Shown: positions 35,299-44,482 of the stretch, one piece after another | Numbering within the stretch: the stretch's first letter is position 1 | How the letters are laid out: every line of letters begins with the position of its first letter | NCBI RefSeq assembly: GCF_008001035.1 | Contig: NZ_CP042856.1 | Span: 2,232,001 to 2,296,000, forward strand | From: Salinibacterium sp. dk2585 | GTDB taxonomy: Bacteria; Actinomycetota; Actinomycetes; Actinomycetales; Microbacteriaceae | Direction of reading: 5' to 3' | DNA length: 64,000 nucleotides | Program-made: the position numbers and the translations under genes | The notes under the pieces: model-generated | Database searches by the model: none | What the model was told of the DNA's origin: nothing | The model's input: only the letters and a program-made list of their open reading frames with translations

Positions 35299-36195
35299 TC
35301 ATGCGAGAGGGTGCGGCGCGAACTCGCTCGGGGCATCCAGCACGAGCGGCTCGTCGTCCCACGAGCCGTAGACGGCTTCCGTGTTGGAGGCGATGACCGC
35401 GGCGAGCAGCGAGTCTGGCACGCCGAGGTGATCGGCCATGAAGCGCAGCGTCGTCGGGATCATGTACGAGGCGTTCGTCTGCCCGCGATGCGGCGTCGGC
35501 GTCAGGTAGGGAGAGTCCGTCTCGATCAGGATGTGATCACGCGGCACGACCTCGAGGGCCTCGCGCAGGTTCGCCGCATTCTTGAAGGTGACGGTGCCCG
35601 CGAAGGAGAGGTACCAGCCCTCCTCGGCACAGAGTCGCGCCATCGTGGCGTCACCGGAGAAGCAGTGGAACACCGTGCGCTCGGGAGCGCCCACGCGCAG
35701 GAGGGTGGAGATGACCTCGTCATGCGCGTCACGGTCATGGATCTGGAGCGCCAGGTCGTGCTTCTTGGCGATCTCGATGTGCGCCTCGAAGGAGTAGAAC
35801 TGGGCCGGGCGACCCACCTCGTCGGTGCGGTAGAAGTCGAGTCCCGTCTCCCCCACCGCGCGCACGCGGGGCCGCTGGGCGAGTTCCTCGATCTCGGCGA
35901 GCGACACATCCAGTGTGCCCGCACGGTCGAGCTCGGGGACGTCGTTCGGGTGGATGGCGACGGCGGCGAGCATCCGGGGTTCCCGCGCGGCCATCTGGGC
36001 CGACCAACGGGAGCTCGCGACATCCGTGCCCACCTGCACGACGCCCTTGACACCGACGCTCGATGCGAGATCGAGCGCCTCGCGGTAGTCGAGCAGCTCC
36101 GGCTCCCCCGAGGGCTGCCATGCCCCGTGTTCGAGGTGCGTGTGGTTGTCGTAGACGCCCACCGTGAGCGCCTCGGGCAGCGGGGGGTAGGTCAT
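35299..36195 (-). CDS. tatD: TatD family metal-dependent hydrolase
   Basis: 298-residue amidohydrolase-fold nuclease/hydrolase linked to DNA and D-aminoacyl quality control in other bacteria. Metal-site residues: His18 and His20 in DNHTHL, Glu in GETGLDFYR, His in QIHDRDAHDE, His in VFHCFSG and Asp in ETDSPYL. ATG 36195 overlaps the metG stop (ATGA), so the two are translationally coupled. The longer open frame lies inside metG and is rejected. Confidence 0.94.
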   Translation of the reverse strand: MTYPPLPEALTVGVYDNHTHLEHGAWQPSGEPELLDYREALDLASSVGVKGVVQVGTDVASSRWSAQMAAREPRMLAAVAIHPNDVPELDRAGTLDVSLAEIEELAQRPRVRAVGETGLDFYRTDEVGRPAQFYSFEAHIEIAKKHDLALQIHDRDAHDEVISTLLRVGAPERTVFHCFSGDATMARLCAEEGWYLSFAGTVTFKNAANLREALEVVPRDHILIETDSPYLTPTPHRGQTNASYMIPTTLRFMADHLGVPDSLLAAVIASNTEAVYGSWDDEPLVLDAPSEFAPHPLA

Positions 36196-37763
36196 GTCTG
36201 CTCCTGTTCGACGCGCGGGAAGAGCGGCGGAAGCGTGTCGACGGTCGCGCCCGGCTGCAGCACGCCCCAGTTGCCCGCCTCGGTGATGAGCTGCTCCGTG
36301 AGGGGCGTCGTGAAGCCGAGTGCCGCCCAAAGCTTCGCGGTCGCCTCCGGGATGACTGGGGACAGCAGCACGGCGAGCGCGCGCAGTCCCTCGGCAGTCG
36401 TGTAGAGCACGGTGCCGAGCCGCTCGCGGGTCTCCTCGTTCTTGGCGAGCACCCACGGCTCGTTGATCGTGATGTAGCCGTTGAGATCGTCGACCAGCTT
36501 CCAGATCGCCTCGATCGCCTCGTGGATCGCCAAGCGCTCCATCGCGGCATCCGCCTTGGTCACGGCCGAGGCGAGCGTCTTCTGGATGGCGAGGTCAGCA
36601 TCCGAGTACTCGCCCGGCTGCGGCACGCTGCCGTCGTAGTAGCGGTTGATCATCGCGATCACGCGGGAGGCGAGGTTGCCGAAACCATTGGCGAGCTCGG
36701 CCTGGTAACGGGCGGAGAGGTCCTCCCACGAGAAGGAACCGTCCTGGCCGAAGTTGATCGCGCTCATGAAGTAGTAGCGGAACGCATCGGCACCGAAGGT
36801 GTCGGTGATGTCGCTCGGTGCGATGCCCGTGAGCTTCGACTTCGACATCTTCTCGCCGCCAACGAGGAGCCAGCCGTGGCCGAAGACCCTCTTCGAGACG
36901 GGAAGGCCCGCCGCCATGAGCATCGCCGGCCAGATGACGGCGTGGAAGCGGGCGATGTCTTTGCCGACCAGCTGCACGGCCGGCCAACGCCGTTCGAAGT
37001 TCTCCTGGTCGGCACCGTAGCCGATCGCGGTGATGTAGTTGAGAAGCGCGTCAAACCACACGTAGAGCACGTGCGAGTCGTCCCAGGGCAGCTTGACACC
37101 CCAGTCGAAGCTCGAGCGCGAGATCGAGAGGTCGCGCAGGCCCTGCTGCACGAACTGGATGATCTCGTTGCGCACACTCTCCGGCTGGATGAAGTCGGGG
37201 TTGTCGCGGTAGAGCTTCAGCAGCGGCTGCTCGAAGTCGCTCATGCGGAAGAAGTAGTTGGTCTCCTTGAGCACCTCGACCGGGCGCGTGTGGATCGCGC
37301 AAACCTGCTGCCCCTCGAACTCACCTGTGCCCGGCACGAGGTCGCTTGGCTGCTTGTACTCCTCGCACCCGACGCAGTAGTGACCCTCGAATTCGCCCTG
37401 GTAGATGAAGCCGTCGTCGTAGAGCTTCTCGAGGAAGATACGCACGCCATTCTCGTGCCGCTCGTCGGTCGTGCGGATGAAGTCGTCGTTGGAGATGTTG
37501 ATCGTCTCGAGCAGCGGCTTCCATGCCGTCTCGACGAGCCGGTCGGCCCACTCGCGCGGCGTCACGTTGTTGGCGACGGCCGTGCGCAGGATCTTCTGCC
37601 CGTGCTCGTCGGTGCCCGTCAACAGCCAGGTGTCGTCGCCGCTCTGGCGGTGCCAGCGGGCGAGCACATCCGCCGCCACCTCCGTGTAGGCGTGCCCGAT
37701 GTGGGGAACGTCGTTGACGTAGAAGATGGGCGTGGCGATGTAGAAGGACTTGCCGGAGGACAT
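36192..37763 (-). CDS. metG: Methionyl-tRNA synthetase
   Basis: Class I synthetase charging initiator and elongator tRNA-Met. 523 residues, the short form without a C-terminal dimerisation domain. The HIGH signature appears as PHIGHAY near residue 18 and KMSKS in GGEKMSKSK near 300. A single zinc knuckle is indicated by CVGCEEY and a later CAIH. ATG 37763 has GAGG three bases upstream and gives the standard N-terminus. First gene of metG-tatD-rsmA-ispE. Confidence 0.97.
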   Translation of the reverse strand: MSSGKSFYIATPIFYVNDVPHIGHAYTEVAADVLARWHRQSGDDTWLLTGTDEHGQKILRTAVANNVTPREWADRLVETAWKPLLETINISNDDFIRTTDERHENGVRIFLEKLYDDGFIYQGEFEGHYCVGCEEYKQPSDLVPGTGEFEGQQVCAIHTRPVEVLKETNYFFRMSDFEQPLLKLYRDNPDFIQPESVRNEIIQFVQQGLRDLSISRSSFDWGVKLPWDDSHVLYVWFDALLNYITAIGYGADQENFERRWPAVQLVGKDIARFHAVIWPAMLMAAGLPVSKRVFGHGWLLVGGEKMSKSKLTGIAPSDITDTFGADAFRYYFMSAINFGQDGSFSWEDLSARYQAELANGFGNLASRVIAMINRYYDGSVPQPGEYSDADLAIQKTLASAVTKADAAMERLAIHEAIEAIWKLVDDLNGYITINEPWVLAKNEETRERLGTVLYTTAEGLRALAVLLSPVIPEATAKLWAALGFTTPLTEQLITEAGNWGVLQPGATVDTLPPLFPRVEQEQT

Positions 37764-37787
37764 GGCCTCAATCCTAAGCGGCACCCG

Positions 37788-38603
37788 TCACCGTGCGGCG
37801 AGCGCGCCTTCGTAGAGTTCGCGCTTGCTCAGGCCTGTCGCATCGGCGACCTCGGCCGCGGCATCCTTGAGCCTCGTTCCGGATGCCACGAGCTCAAGCA
37901 CCTGCGCGACGCCATCATCGATCGACGCGACCGTCGGCGCGGCGCCCTCGATGACGACGACGATCTCCCCCTTGACGCCGTCGGCCGCCCAGTCCGCGAG
38001 CTCGGAGGCCGTGCCACGCTTGACCTCCTCGAACATCTTGGTGAGCTCGCGGGCGACGACGACCCGGCGGTCCGGGCCGAGGATGGCCGCGACATCCGCC
38101 AGCGCGTCGGCCAGTCGCTTGGGCGACTCGAAGAACACCATCGTGCGGGCCTCGCGCGCGAGCGCCGTGAAGGCCTTGCGGCGGTCGCCGCCCTTGCGCG
38201 GCAGGAAGCCCTCAAAGCAGAAGCGGTCGGTGGGGAGACCGGAGACGGCGAGCGCCGTCAGCACGGCGGAGGGGCCGGGCAGCGCCGTGACGGTGACTCC
38301 CGCAGCGGTTGCCGCGGCGACGAGCGGGAAACCGGGGTCGGAGATCGCGGGCATGCCGGCGTCAGAGAGCACGAGCACGTCGGACTCCCGGGCCAGCTCA
38401 ACGATCTCTGCAGCCTTCGCGACCTCGTTGTGTTCGTGGAGGGGGATGAGACGCGGCCGGTTCTCGATGCCGAGCGCGCGCATAAGGTGCACGGTCGTGC
38501 GGGTGTCCTCGGCGGCGATCACCTCGGCACTCGCGAGGGCATCGCGCAGCCGCTGCGAGGCGTCGCCGAGGTTGCCGATGGGCGTCGCCGCGAGGATGAT
38601 CAT
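37788..38603 (-). CDS. rsmI: 16S rRNA (cytidine(1402)-2'-O)-methyltransferase RsmI
   Basis: SAM-dependent tetrapyrrole-methylase-fold enzyme that methylates C1402 in the ribosomal decoding centre. 271 residues. Diagnostic segments: ATPIGNLGD at the N-terminus, EDTRTT, SDAGMPAISDPG, LPGPSAVLTAL and FEGFLPRK. ATG 38603 fits the family opening MIILAATPIG; ATG 38612 three codons upstream is possible. It lies 24 nt upstream of metG on the same strand and is divergent from the mannosyltransferase gene by 45 nt. Confidence 0.95.
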   Translation of the reverse strand: MIILAATPIGNLGDASQRLRDALASAEVIAAEDTRTTVHLMRALGIENRPRLIPLHEHNEVAKAAEIVELARESDVLVLSDAGMPAISDPGFPLVAAATAAGVTVTALPGPSAVLTALAVSGLPTDRFCFEGFLPRKGGDRRKAFTALAREARTMVFFESPKRLADALADVAAILGPDRRVVVARELTKMFEEVKRGTASELADWAADGVKGEIVVVIEGAAPTVASIDDGVAQVLELVASGTRLKDAAAEVADATGLSKRELYEGALAAR

Positions 38604-38648
38604 GGGCTCCATCCTCGCAGGCTCGGCGGGGTTGAATAGGGTGGGCGG

Positions 38649-40166
38649 GTGACCCGCCGCCTCGCCCGCCTGCCCGAGTGGCTGTGGCTGCTGGCCGTCA
38701 CGATGCTCGCCGCGGTGCTGCGCCTGTGGAATCTCGGCCACCCGCGAGCGCTCGTCTTCGACGAGACCTACTACGTCAAGGACGCCTGGACGCTCCTCCA
38801 CCTCGGCTACGAGGGCAGCTGGCCGGAGGGCGCCGACGAGGGCTTCGTGGCGGGGAACGTGGATACCTACAGCGATGAGGCCTCGTTTGTCGTGCATCCG
38901 CCGCTCGGCAAGTGGATCATCGCACTCGGCCTCAGTGCCTTCGGAGCCGAGGACCCGTTTGGGTGGCGCATCGGCATGGCGGTCGTCGGCGTCCTGGCAG
39001 TCGCGGTGCTGTGGCTGGTGGCGCGCATCCTGTTCCGTTCGCCGCTGCTCGCGACGATCGCGGGCGGGCTCATGGCGGTCGACGGGCACGCGATCGTCAT
39101 GTCGCGCACGGCGCTGCTCGACAACGCGCTCATGCTGTTCACGCTGCTCGGCTTCCTCTTCGTGCTGCTCGATCGGCGCCAGAGTCGGGGCCGCCTGGAA
39201 CGATGGATGCTGGAGCGCGAAAAGCGCGGACTCTCCCTCGACTGGGGCCCTGCCCTGTGGGCCCGCCCGTGGCTCGTGGCCGCCGGCCTCGCCTTCGGAC
39301 TCGCGACTGCCGTCAAGTGGAGCGGGCTGTACTTCCTCGCGATCTTCGCCGTCTACACGCTCATCGTCGACGCGCTCGCGAGGCGACGGGCGGGCATCCC
39401 GTTCTGGTTCTCGGGCACCGCCCTCAAGCAGGCACCCGTGAGCTTCCTGCTGACGGTGCCGATCGCCGCCATCGCGTATGCCGCGAGCTGGGCGGGGTGG
39501 TTCCGCACGGGGGGCGGCTACTACCGGCAGTGGGCGGAGGGCAACCCCTGGGAAGGTGTGCTCTCGTGGGTGCCGCTCGACTGGCAGAGCTGGTGGCACT
39601 ACCAAGTGAGCGCCTACAACTTCCACGTCGATCTCGGCACGGAACACGGCTGGGCGTCACCCGCGTGGCAGTGGCTGCCCATGCTGCGGCCCACGGCGTT
39701 CTACCGTGTCTACGCCGACGAGGGTGAGAACGGATGCTCGGTCGACCGCTGTGAGCAGTTCATCACGACCCTGCCCAACCCGCTCATCTGGTATCTGGCG
39801 GTGGTGGCACTCGGGCTGCTCGTGTGGCGGCTGCTGCGGCATCCGCGGTCCTGGCGTGCCGGGCTGATCCTGGTCGGCGTCGTCGCGGGGTGGGCGCCGT
39901 GGCTGCTCTACCCGGAGCGCACGATGTTCCAGTTCTATGCGATCGCTTTCCTGCCCTACATGGTGCTCGCGCTGACGTATGCGCTGGGCGTCGTGATGGG
40001 GCGGCCGTGGGAGGGCGAGTGGCGGCGGGCCACGGGCATCCGGGTCGTCATCGTGGTGCTGGCGCTCGTCGTGCTGCTGAGCGCCTACTTCTACCCCGTC
40101 TGGACGGGGATCATGCTGCCGGAACCCTTCATCCGCAGCCACTACTGGCTACCAGGGTGGCGCTAG
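38649..40166 (+). CDS. Polyprenyl-phosphate-mannose protein mannosyltransferase (PMT)
   Basis: 505-residue GT39-type glycosyltransferase in the membrane, transferring mannose from polyprenyl-phosphomannose to secreted proteins. The catalytic acidic pair appears in the first extracytoplasmic loop, FDETYYVKDAW near residue 39. VHPPLGKWIIALG and VDGHAIVMSRTALLDNAL follow, both typical of PMT. About eleven membrane segments are predicted. The GTG start is 45 nt from the divergent rsmI, the usual actinobacterial arrangement. It overlaps the stop of the oppositely oriented oxidoreductase gene by 4 nt. Confidence 0.93.
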   Translation: MTRRLARLPEWLWLLAVTMLAAVLRLWNLGHPRALVFDETYYVKDAWTLLHLGYEGSWPEGADEGFVAGNVDTYSDEASFVVHPPLGKWIIALGLSAFGAEDPFGWRIGMAVVGVLAVAVLWLVARILFRSPLLATIAGGLMAVDGHAIVMSRTALLDNALMLFTLLGFLFVLLDRRQSRGRLERWMLEREKRGLSLDWGPALWARPWLVAAGLAFGLATAVKWSGLYFLAIFAVYTLIVDALARRRAGIPFWFSGTALKQAPVSFLLTVPIAAIAYAASWAGWFRTGGGYYRQWAEGNPWEGVLSWVPLDWQSWWHYQVSAYNFHVDLGTEHGWASPAWQWLPMLRPTAFYRVYADEGENGCSVDRCEQFITTLPNPLIWYLAVVALGLLVWRLLRHPRSWRAGLILVGVVAGWAPWLLYPERTMFQFYAIAFLPYMVLALTYALGVVMGRPWEGEWRRATGIRVVIVVLALVVLLSAYFYPVWTGIMLPEPFIRSHYWLPGWR

Positions 40167-41140
40167 GGCGTCAGCAGGATCTTGCCCGTGTGGGCGGACC
40201 CCTCCATGCGGCGGTGGGCATCCGCGACCTCGGCGAAGGAGAAGGTGCTGTCGACGAGGGGGCGCAGGCGGCCCTCCGCAACCCAGGGCCACACGTGCTC
40301 GCGCACGCCCGCGACGATCGCGAGCTTCTGTTCGAGCGGGCGGGCTCGCAGGGTCGTGCCCCAGATGCGCCCGCGCTTCACCATGAGGTGCGCCAGGTTG
40401 AACTCCGCCGGCACGCCGCTCTGGTTGCCGATGACCATGATTCGGCCATCCACGGCGAGCGCGCGGACATTGGATGCCGCGTAGGCACCACCCACGATGT
40501 CGAGGATCACGTTGGCCCCGGCGCCGTCGGTCTCCTCCTTGATGCGGGCGACGAAGTCCTCCTCGCGGTAGTTGATGAGGATGTCCGCCCCAAGCTCGGC
40601 GCAGGCCGCGAGCTTCTCGGCAGAGCCCGCCGTGACCGCCACCCGTGCCCCGCCGAGCTTCGCCATCTGGATCGCCGTCGTGCCGATGCCGCTGCCGCCG
40701 CCGTGCACGAGCAGCGTCTCGCCCGGCTGCAGCTCGGCACTCATGAAGACGTTCGACCAGACGGTGCAGAGGGTCTCGGGCAGCGCGGCCGCTTCGACGA
40801 GGTCGAGGTGCTCCGGCAGCGGGAGGGTGAGCCCCTCGTGCACGACGACCTCCTCCGCGTAGCCGCCACCCGCGAGCAGGGCACACACGCGGTCGCCGAC
40901 ACGGACGCCCGTGACATCCGGTGCCGTCTCGGTGACGGTGCCCGAGACCTCGAGACCCGGCCACTCGGGCGCCCCAGGAGGCGAGGGGTAGGTGCCCTGG
41001 CGCTGCGCGATGTCGGCGCGGTTGAGGCCCGCCGCCGCGACGCGGATGCGCACCTCGCCCCCGCCGAGAGGCAGGTCGTCGACCTCGCTCAGGACCAGGT
41101 TCTCGGGGCCGCCGGGCTCGCTGACGGTGATGGCACGCAT
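40163..41140 (-). CDS. NAD(P)H:quinone oxidoreductase, PIG3-like MDR family
   Basis: 325-residue zinc-independent MDR reductase close to the TP53I3/PIG3 quinone oxidoreductase group. Seen: NRADIAQRQGTYPSPPG in the substrate domain, LPETLCTVWSNVF and the NADPH loop VHGGGSGIGTTAIQ. No structural zinc cysteines are present. ATG 41140 has GGAGG five bases upstream. It converges with the mannosyltransferase gene and diverges from the sulfhydrylase gene across a gap that holds a 68-bp palindrome. Confidence 0.93.
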   Translation of the reverse strand: MRAITVSEPGGPENLVLSEVDDLPLGGGEVRIRVAAAGLNRADIAQRQGTYPSPPGAPEWPGLEVSGTVTETAPDVTGVRVGDRVCALLAGGGYAEEVVVHEGLTLPLPEHLDLVEAAALPETLCTVWSNVFMSAELQPGETLLVHGGGSGIGTTAIQMAKLGGARVAVTAGSAEKLAACAELGADILINYREEDFVARIKEETDGAGANVILDIVGGAYAASNVRALAVDGRIMVIGNQSGVPAEFNLAHLMVKRGRIWGTTLRARPLEQKLAIVAGVREHVWPWVAEGRLRPLVDSTFSFAEVADAHRRMEGSAHTGKILLTP

Positions 41141-41212
41141 GGGTTCCTCCCGTTGGATGTGTCACTCGCACGATACGCGTGACCGGCGGGCGTGGCACCG
41201 CGCCTGGTGTCA

Positions 41213-41280
41213 CGAATGATCGGATTTCGGTCAGATGATCGTGCCGCGGCACCGTCATCTGACCGAAACGCAGTCATTCG
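41213..41280. repeat. 68-bp nested palindrome in a divergent gap
   Basis: Three nested arms share one axis: cgaatga/tcattcg (41213-41219 and 41274-41280), tttcggtcagatga/tcatctgaccgaaa (41225-41238 and 41255-41268) and gtgcc/ggcac (41241-41245 and 41248-41252). It lies between divergent genes, 73 bp from one start and 99 bp from the other, so it is not an ordinary terminator. Confidence 0.85.
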
Positions 41281-41378
41281 CGGCGAAAGGAGCAGCGGTC
41301 GCGGTCGGTGCTGCCGCTCGCGGTCACACGACGTAACGCGGCCCGGGCTGTGTGGGAGGCTCGGATAGCCTGTGCCCT

Positions 41379-42686
41379 ATGGCAGACCGGGACACGACCG
41401 ACCGCGACTGGGGTTTCAAGACCCGCGCGATCCACGCAGGCAACATTCCAGACGCAGTGAGCGGCTCGCGCGCACTCCCCGTCTACAACTCGACGGCGTT
41501 CGTCTTCGACAACAGCGCGGATGCCGCGGCGCGCTTCGCCCTGCAGAAGTACGGCAACATCTACAGCCGCGTCTCCAACCCGACTGTCGCATCCTTCGAG
41601 GAGCGCGTCGCCAGCCTCGAGGGGGGCCTCGGCGCGGTCGCCACCGCGAGCGGCCTCGGCGCACAGTTCATCACCTTCGCTTCGCTGGCCGGCGCTGGCG
41701 ACCACATCGTGGCATCCGCGAACCTCTACGGCGGATCCATCACGCAGCTGGATGTCACGCTGCGGCGCTTCGGCGTCGAGACGACCTTCGTCCAGTCGGC
41801 CAACGCCGAGGACTACGCGACCGCGATCAAGGACAACACGAAGGCGATCTTCGCCGAGACAGTTGCGAACCCCTCCGGCGAGATCGCCGACCTGGAGGCG
41901 CTCGCCGGGGTCGCGCACGCGCACGACCTGCCCCTCATCATCGACTCGACTGTCGCCACCCCCTACCTGTGCCGTCCCATCGAGTGGGGCGCCGACATCG
42001 TCACGCACTCGGCGACGAAGTTCCTCGGCGGGCACGGCACCGTGCTCGGCGGCGTGGTCGTCGAGTCGGGTCGCTTCGACTGGTCGAACCACCGCTTCCC
42101 CCTCTTCGACGAGGCGGTGCCGCACTACGGCGGGCTCAACTGGTACGGCAACTTCGGCGAATACGCCTTTCTCACCCGCCTGCGGGCCGAGCAGCTGCGC
42201 GACATCGGGCCCGTGCTCTCCGCGACATCCGCCGCCAACCTGGCGCAGGGGGTCGAGACGCTGCCGTACCGGATCCAGGCGCACGTCGACAACGCCCGCG
42301 CGGTCGCAGAGTGGCTGCGCGCCGACGACCGCATCGAGTACGTCAACTGGGCGGGCCTCGAGGAGCACCCGCACCACGACCGCGCGCTCAAGTACCTGAA
42401 CGGCACTCCCGGCTCGGTCTTCGGCTTCGGCATCCGCGGCGGCCGCGCCGTCGGCCAGAAGTTCATCGAGTCCGTCGAACTCGCGAGCCACGTCGCCAAC
42501 ATCGGCGACGCGAAGACCCTCGTCATCCACCCCGCCTCGACGACCCACGCGCAGCTGACCGAGCAGCAGCTCATCGACGGCGGCGTCGGCGCAGGGCTGA
42601 TCCGCATCAGCGTGGGTATCGAGGATGTCGACGACATCATCTATGACCTCGACCAGGCGCTCGACGCCGCACTGAAGGGAGCGTGA
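41379..42686 (+). CDS. metY: O-acetylhomoserine aminocarboxypropyltransferase (sulfhydrylase)
   Basis: PLP enzyme of the Cys/Met metabolism family that makes homocysteine from O-acetylhomoserine and sulfide. 435 residues, longer than cystathionine gamma-synthases, which supports the MetY assignment. The PLP Lys lies in [19 protein letters not shown] and SGLGAQF segments are typical. ATG 41379 begins [21 protein letters not shown]. The next gene starts 2 nt after its stop. Sulfur role fits with the methionine-type importer elsewhere in the window. Confidence 0.93.
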   Translation: MADRDTTDRDWGFKTRAIHAGNIPDAVSGSRALPVYNSTAFVFDNSADAAARFALQKYGNIYSRVSNPTVASFEERVASLEGGLGAVATASGLGAQFITFASLAGAGDHIVASANLYGGSITQLDVTLRRFGVETTFVQSANAEDYATAIKDNTKAIFAETVANPSGEIADLEALAGVAHAHDLPLIIDSTVATPYLCRPIEWGADIVTHSATKFLGGHGTVLGGVVVESGRFDWSNHRFPLFDEAVPHYGGLNWYGNFGEYAFLTRLRAEQLRDIGPVLSATSAANLAQGVETLPYRIQAHVDNARAVAEWLRADDRIEYVNWAGLEEHPHHDRALKYLNGTPGSVFGFGIRGGRAVGQKFIESVELASHVANIGDAKTLVIHPASTTHAQLTEQQLIDGGVGAGLIRISVGIEDVDDIIYDLDQALDAALKGA

Positions 42687-42688
42687 GC

Positions 42689-43273
42689 ATGGTTTCGACA
42701 GGCTCAACCGGCGACACCGAGACCGTGCAGCTAGCGAATGGCCTGAGCTGCAGCATCCCGGCCTCCTCTCCCCTTGCGAAGCTGCTGAAGTCGCAGCGCA
42801 CCTGGGTGGGCCCGACCGCGAAGCAGCGCCTCGGCATCCTGCGTCGCGCGAAGTCGATCGCGATCGTCGGCGCCTCACCCAACCCCGCCCGTTCGAGCTA
42901 CTTCGTCGGCACCTACCTGCTGCAGTCGAGCGACTACCGCGTGTACTTCGTAAACCCGAACGCCGACGAGATCCTCGGCCAGAAGGCCTACCCCAACCTG
43001 GCCTCGCTGCCCGAAGTGCCCGACATCGTCGACGTGTTCCGCAAGGCGAGCGACATCCCCGCGGTGATCGACGACGTGCTCGCGGTCGGCGCGAAGACGA
43101 TCTGGGTGCAGCTCGGCATCTACAACGAGGAGGCGGCCCGCTACGGCGAGGAGAACGGCCTCGCGGTCGTCATGGACCGCTGCCTCAAGGTCGAGCACGC
43201 CCGCTTCCACGGTGGCCTGCACCTGCTCGGCTTCGACACGGGTGTCATCTCGTCGCGCAAGGCGATCGCGTAG
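42689..43273 (+). CDS. CoA-binding domain protein (YccU-like)
   Basis: 194-residue Rossmann-fold CoA-binding protein, often encoded next to metY in actinobacteria; its role is unknown. The nucleotide loop is IAIVGASPNPARSS near residue 58, followed by VYFVNPN and MDRCLKVEHAR. ATG 42689 has GGGAG seven bases upstream, within the metY 3' end; GTG 42683, overlapping the metY stop, is the alternative. The first ten residues are encoded by a short dispersed repeat (42693-42712) and lack family conservation. Confidence 0.88.
   Translation: MVSTGSTGDTETVQLANGLSCSIPASSPLAKLLKSQRTWVGPTAKQRLGILRRAKSIAIVGASPNPARSSYFVGTYLLQSSDYRVYFVNPNADEILGQKAYPNLASLPEVPDIVDVFRKASDIPAVIDDVLAVGAKTIWVQLGIYNEEAARYGEENGLAVVMDRCLKVEHARFHGGLHLLGFDTGVISSRKAIA
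42693..42712 (+). repeat. Dispersed repeat TTTCGACARGCYCAACCGGC, copy in CoA-binding gene
   Basis: TTTCGACAGGCTCAACCGGC lies right after the start codon and contributes the residues STGSTG. It matches 60012-60031 in 18 of 20 positions. I associate this motif with repeats scattered through Microbacteriaceae genomes; the genome-wide status was not checked. Confidence 0.65.
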
Positions 43274-43313
43274 GCACCTCGATAATGTCGGCGGATGCTG
43301 GCACGATTCGGTC

Positions 43314-43727
43314 ATGGACCAGCGACTGAGCCTCGTCACGCTCATTGTCGATGACGTCGAGCGTTCCCGTGCCTTCTACGTCGACGGCCTCGGGTGGGAC
43401 CCCGAAGTGGCCGTCGATGGCGAAGTGCTCATGCTCCGCGTCGGCGAGCGTCTCGCGCTCTCCCTCTGGGACCGTGGGCACGCCGAGGCAGAGATCGGCA
43501 CCGTCTCGCGGGACGGTTCCGCGCCTGTGACCCTGGCGCACAACGTCGCGAGCGAGGCCGAGGTCGACGCCGTCATCGCGGCGGCGCGGTCAGCGGGGGC
43601 GCGCATCCTGGCCGAGCCGCAGCGGCGGGAGTGGGGTGGATATTCCGGCTACTTCACCGACCCGGACGGCTTCCGCTGGGAGGTTGCGCACAACCCTGGA
43701 CCGTTCGGCCAGTCGCTGTTGCCGTGA
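43314..43727 (+). CDS. VOC (glyoxalase/bleomycin resistance) family protein
   Basis: 137 residues with paired beta-alpha-beta-beta-beta modules. The opening LVTLIVDDVERSRAFYVDGLGW and the closing YFTDPDGFRWEVAHNP are typical, with Glu in the last strand as a likely metal ligand. Function unknown; members act as lyases, dioxygenases or drug-binding proteins. A -10-like GATAAT lies at 43281-43286, upstream of ATG 43314. A following metallo-hydrolase gene starts 30 nt after its stop. Confidence 0.87.
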   Translation: MDQRLSLVTLIVDDVERSRAFYVDGLGWDPEVAVDGEVLMLRVGERLALSLWDRGHAEAEIGTVSRDGSAPVTLAHNVASEAEVDAVIAAARSAGARILAEPQRREWGGYSGYFTDPDGFRWEVAHNPGPFGQSLLP

Positions 43728-43757
43728 GCCGAGACGCCGCCTCAATAGGCTGACGGC

Positions 43758-44417
43758 ATGACCCTGCTCCACGATCTCGGCTTCGCCGTCATCCGTTCCA
43801 TGTCGGTGTCGGATATGAACAACAACGTGTACCTCGTCACGTCGCGCGCCTCAGGCGCGCAGGTGCTCATCGACGCCGCGAACGACTGGCCAGCCATCGA
43901 AGGGATGCTCGACGACGCTCGCGAGGACGCAGAGGTGGCGACATCCGTGCGGGCGATCGTGACGACGCACCAGCATCGGGACCACATCGGGGCCCTGGCG
44001 GAGGCGGGGCGCGCAACGGGCGCTCCCCTGCTTGCGGGGGCCGACGATGCCGACGCGATCGAGGAGCACACGGGGGTTGCGATCGACCGGCGGTTGTCGC
44101 ATGGCGACACGGTCGGGGTCGACGGCCTCTCCTTTGGCGTCGTACACTTGCGCGGACACACCCCAGGGTCGGTCGCACTCGTGCTCGATGACACGAGCGG
44201 ATCGACGCACCTGTTCACGGGCGACAGCCTGTTTCCGGGCGGGGTCGGCAACACGTGGGGCGACGCGAAGCGCTTCGAGCAGCTGTTCACCGACGTGAGC
44301 GAGCGACTCTTTGGAGCGTTCGACGACGACACGCACGTGCATCCCGGCCATGGTGCCGGAACGACCCTCGGGGCGGAACGCCCCCACCTCGGGGAGTGGC
44401 GGGCGCGCGGCTGGTAG
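43758..44417 (+). CDS. MBL-fold metallo-hydrolase
   Basis: 219-residue metallo-beta-lactamase-fold hydrolase of the glyoxalase II-like group. The zinc motif HQHRDH is clear (TTHQHRDHIGAL), followed by LRGHTPGSV, TGDSLFPGG with the bridging Asp, and the late His in VHPGHG. Substrate unknown, with a thioester a reasonable guess. It follows the VOC gene, another glyoxalase-type fold, by 30 nt, so a shared detoxification role is possible but not shown. Confidence 0.9.
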   Translation: MTLLHDLGFAVIRSMSVSDMNNNVYLVTSRASGAQVLIDAANDWPAIEGMLDDAREDAEVATSVRAIVTTHQHRDHIGALAEAGRATGAPLLAGADDADAIEEHTGVAIDRRLSHGDTVGVDGLSFGVVHLRGHTPGSVALVLDDTSGSTHLFTGDSLFPGGVGNTWGDAKRFEQLFTDVSERLFGAFDDDTHVHPGHGAGTTLGAERPHLGEWRARGW

Positions 44418-44482
44418 TCGGGCCGGTTCACCCCCTCTCGTGGGGATGACCCGACCCGAAAGTTTCGCAAGACTCGATTTCC

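Noticed and set aside
41274-42878. 534-codon open frame on the minus strand
   Set aside because: It is antisense to metY, which has all PLP motifs.
44424-44452. Terminator in the metallo-hydrolase/SRPBCC gap
   Set aside because: Short GC-rich arms around ccccctctcgtgggg give only a weak stem with no T tract.
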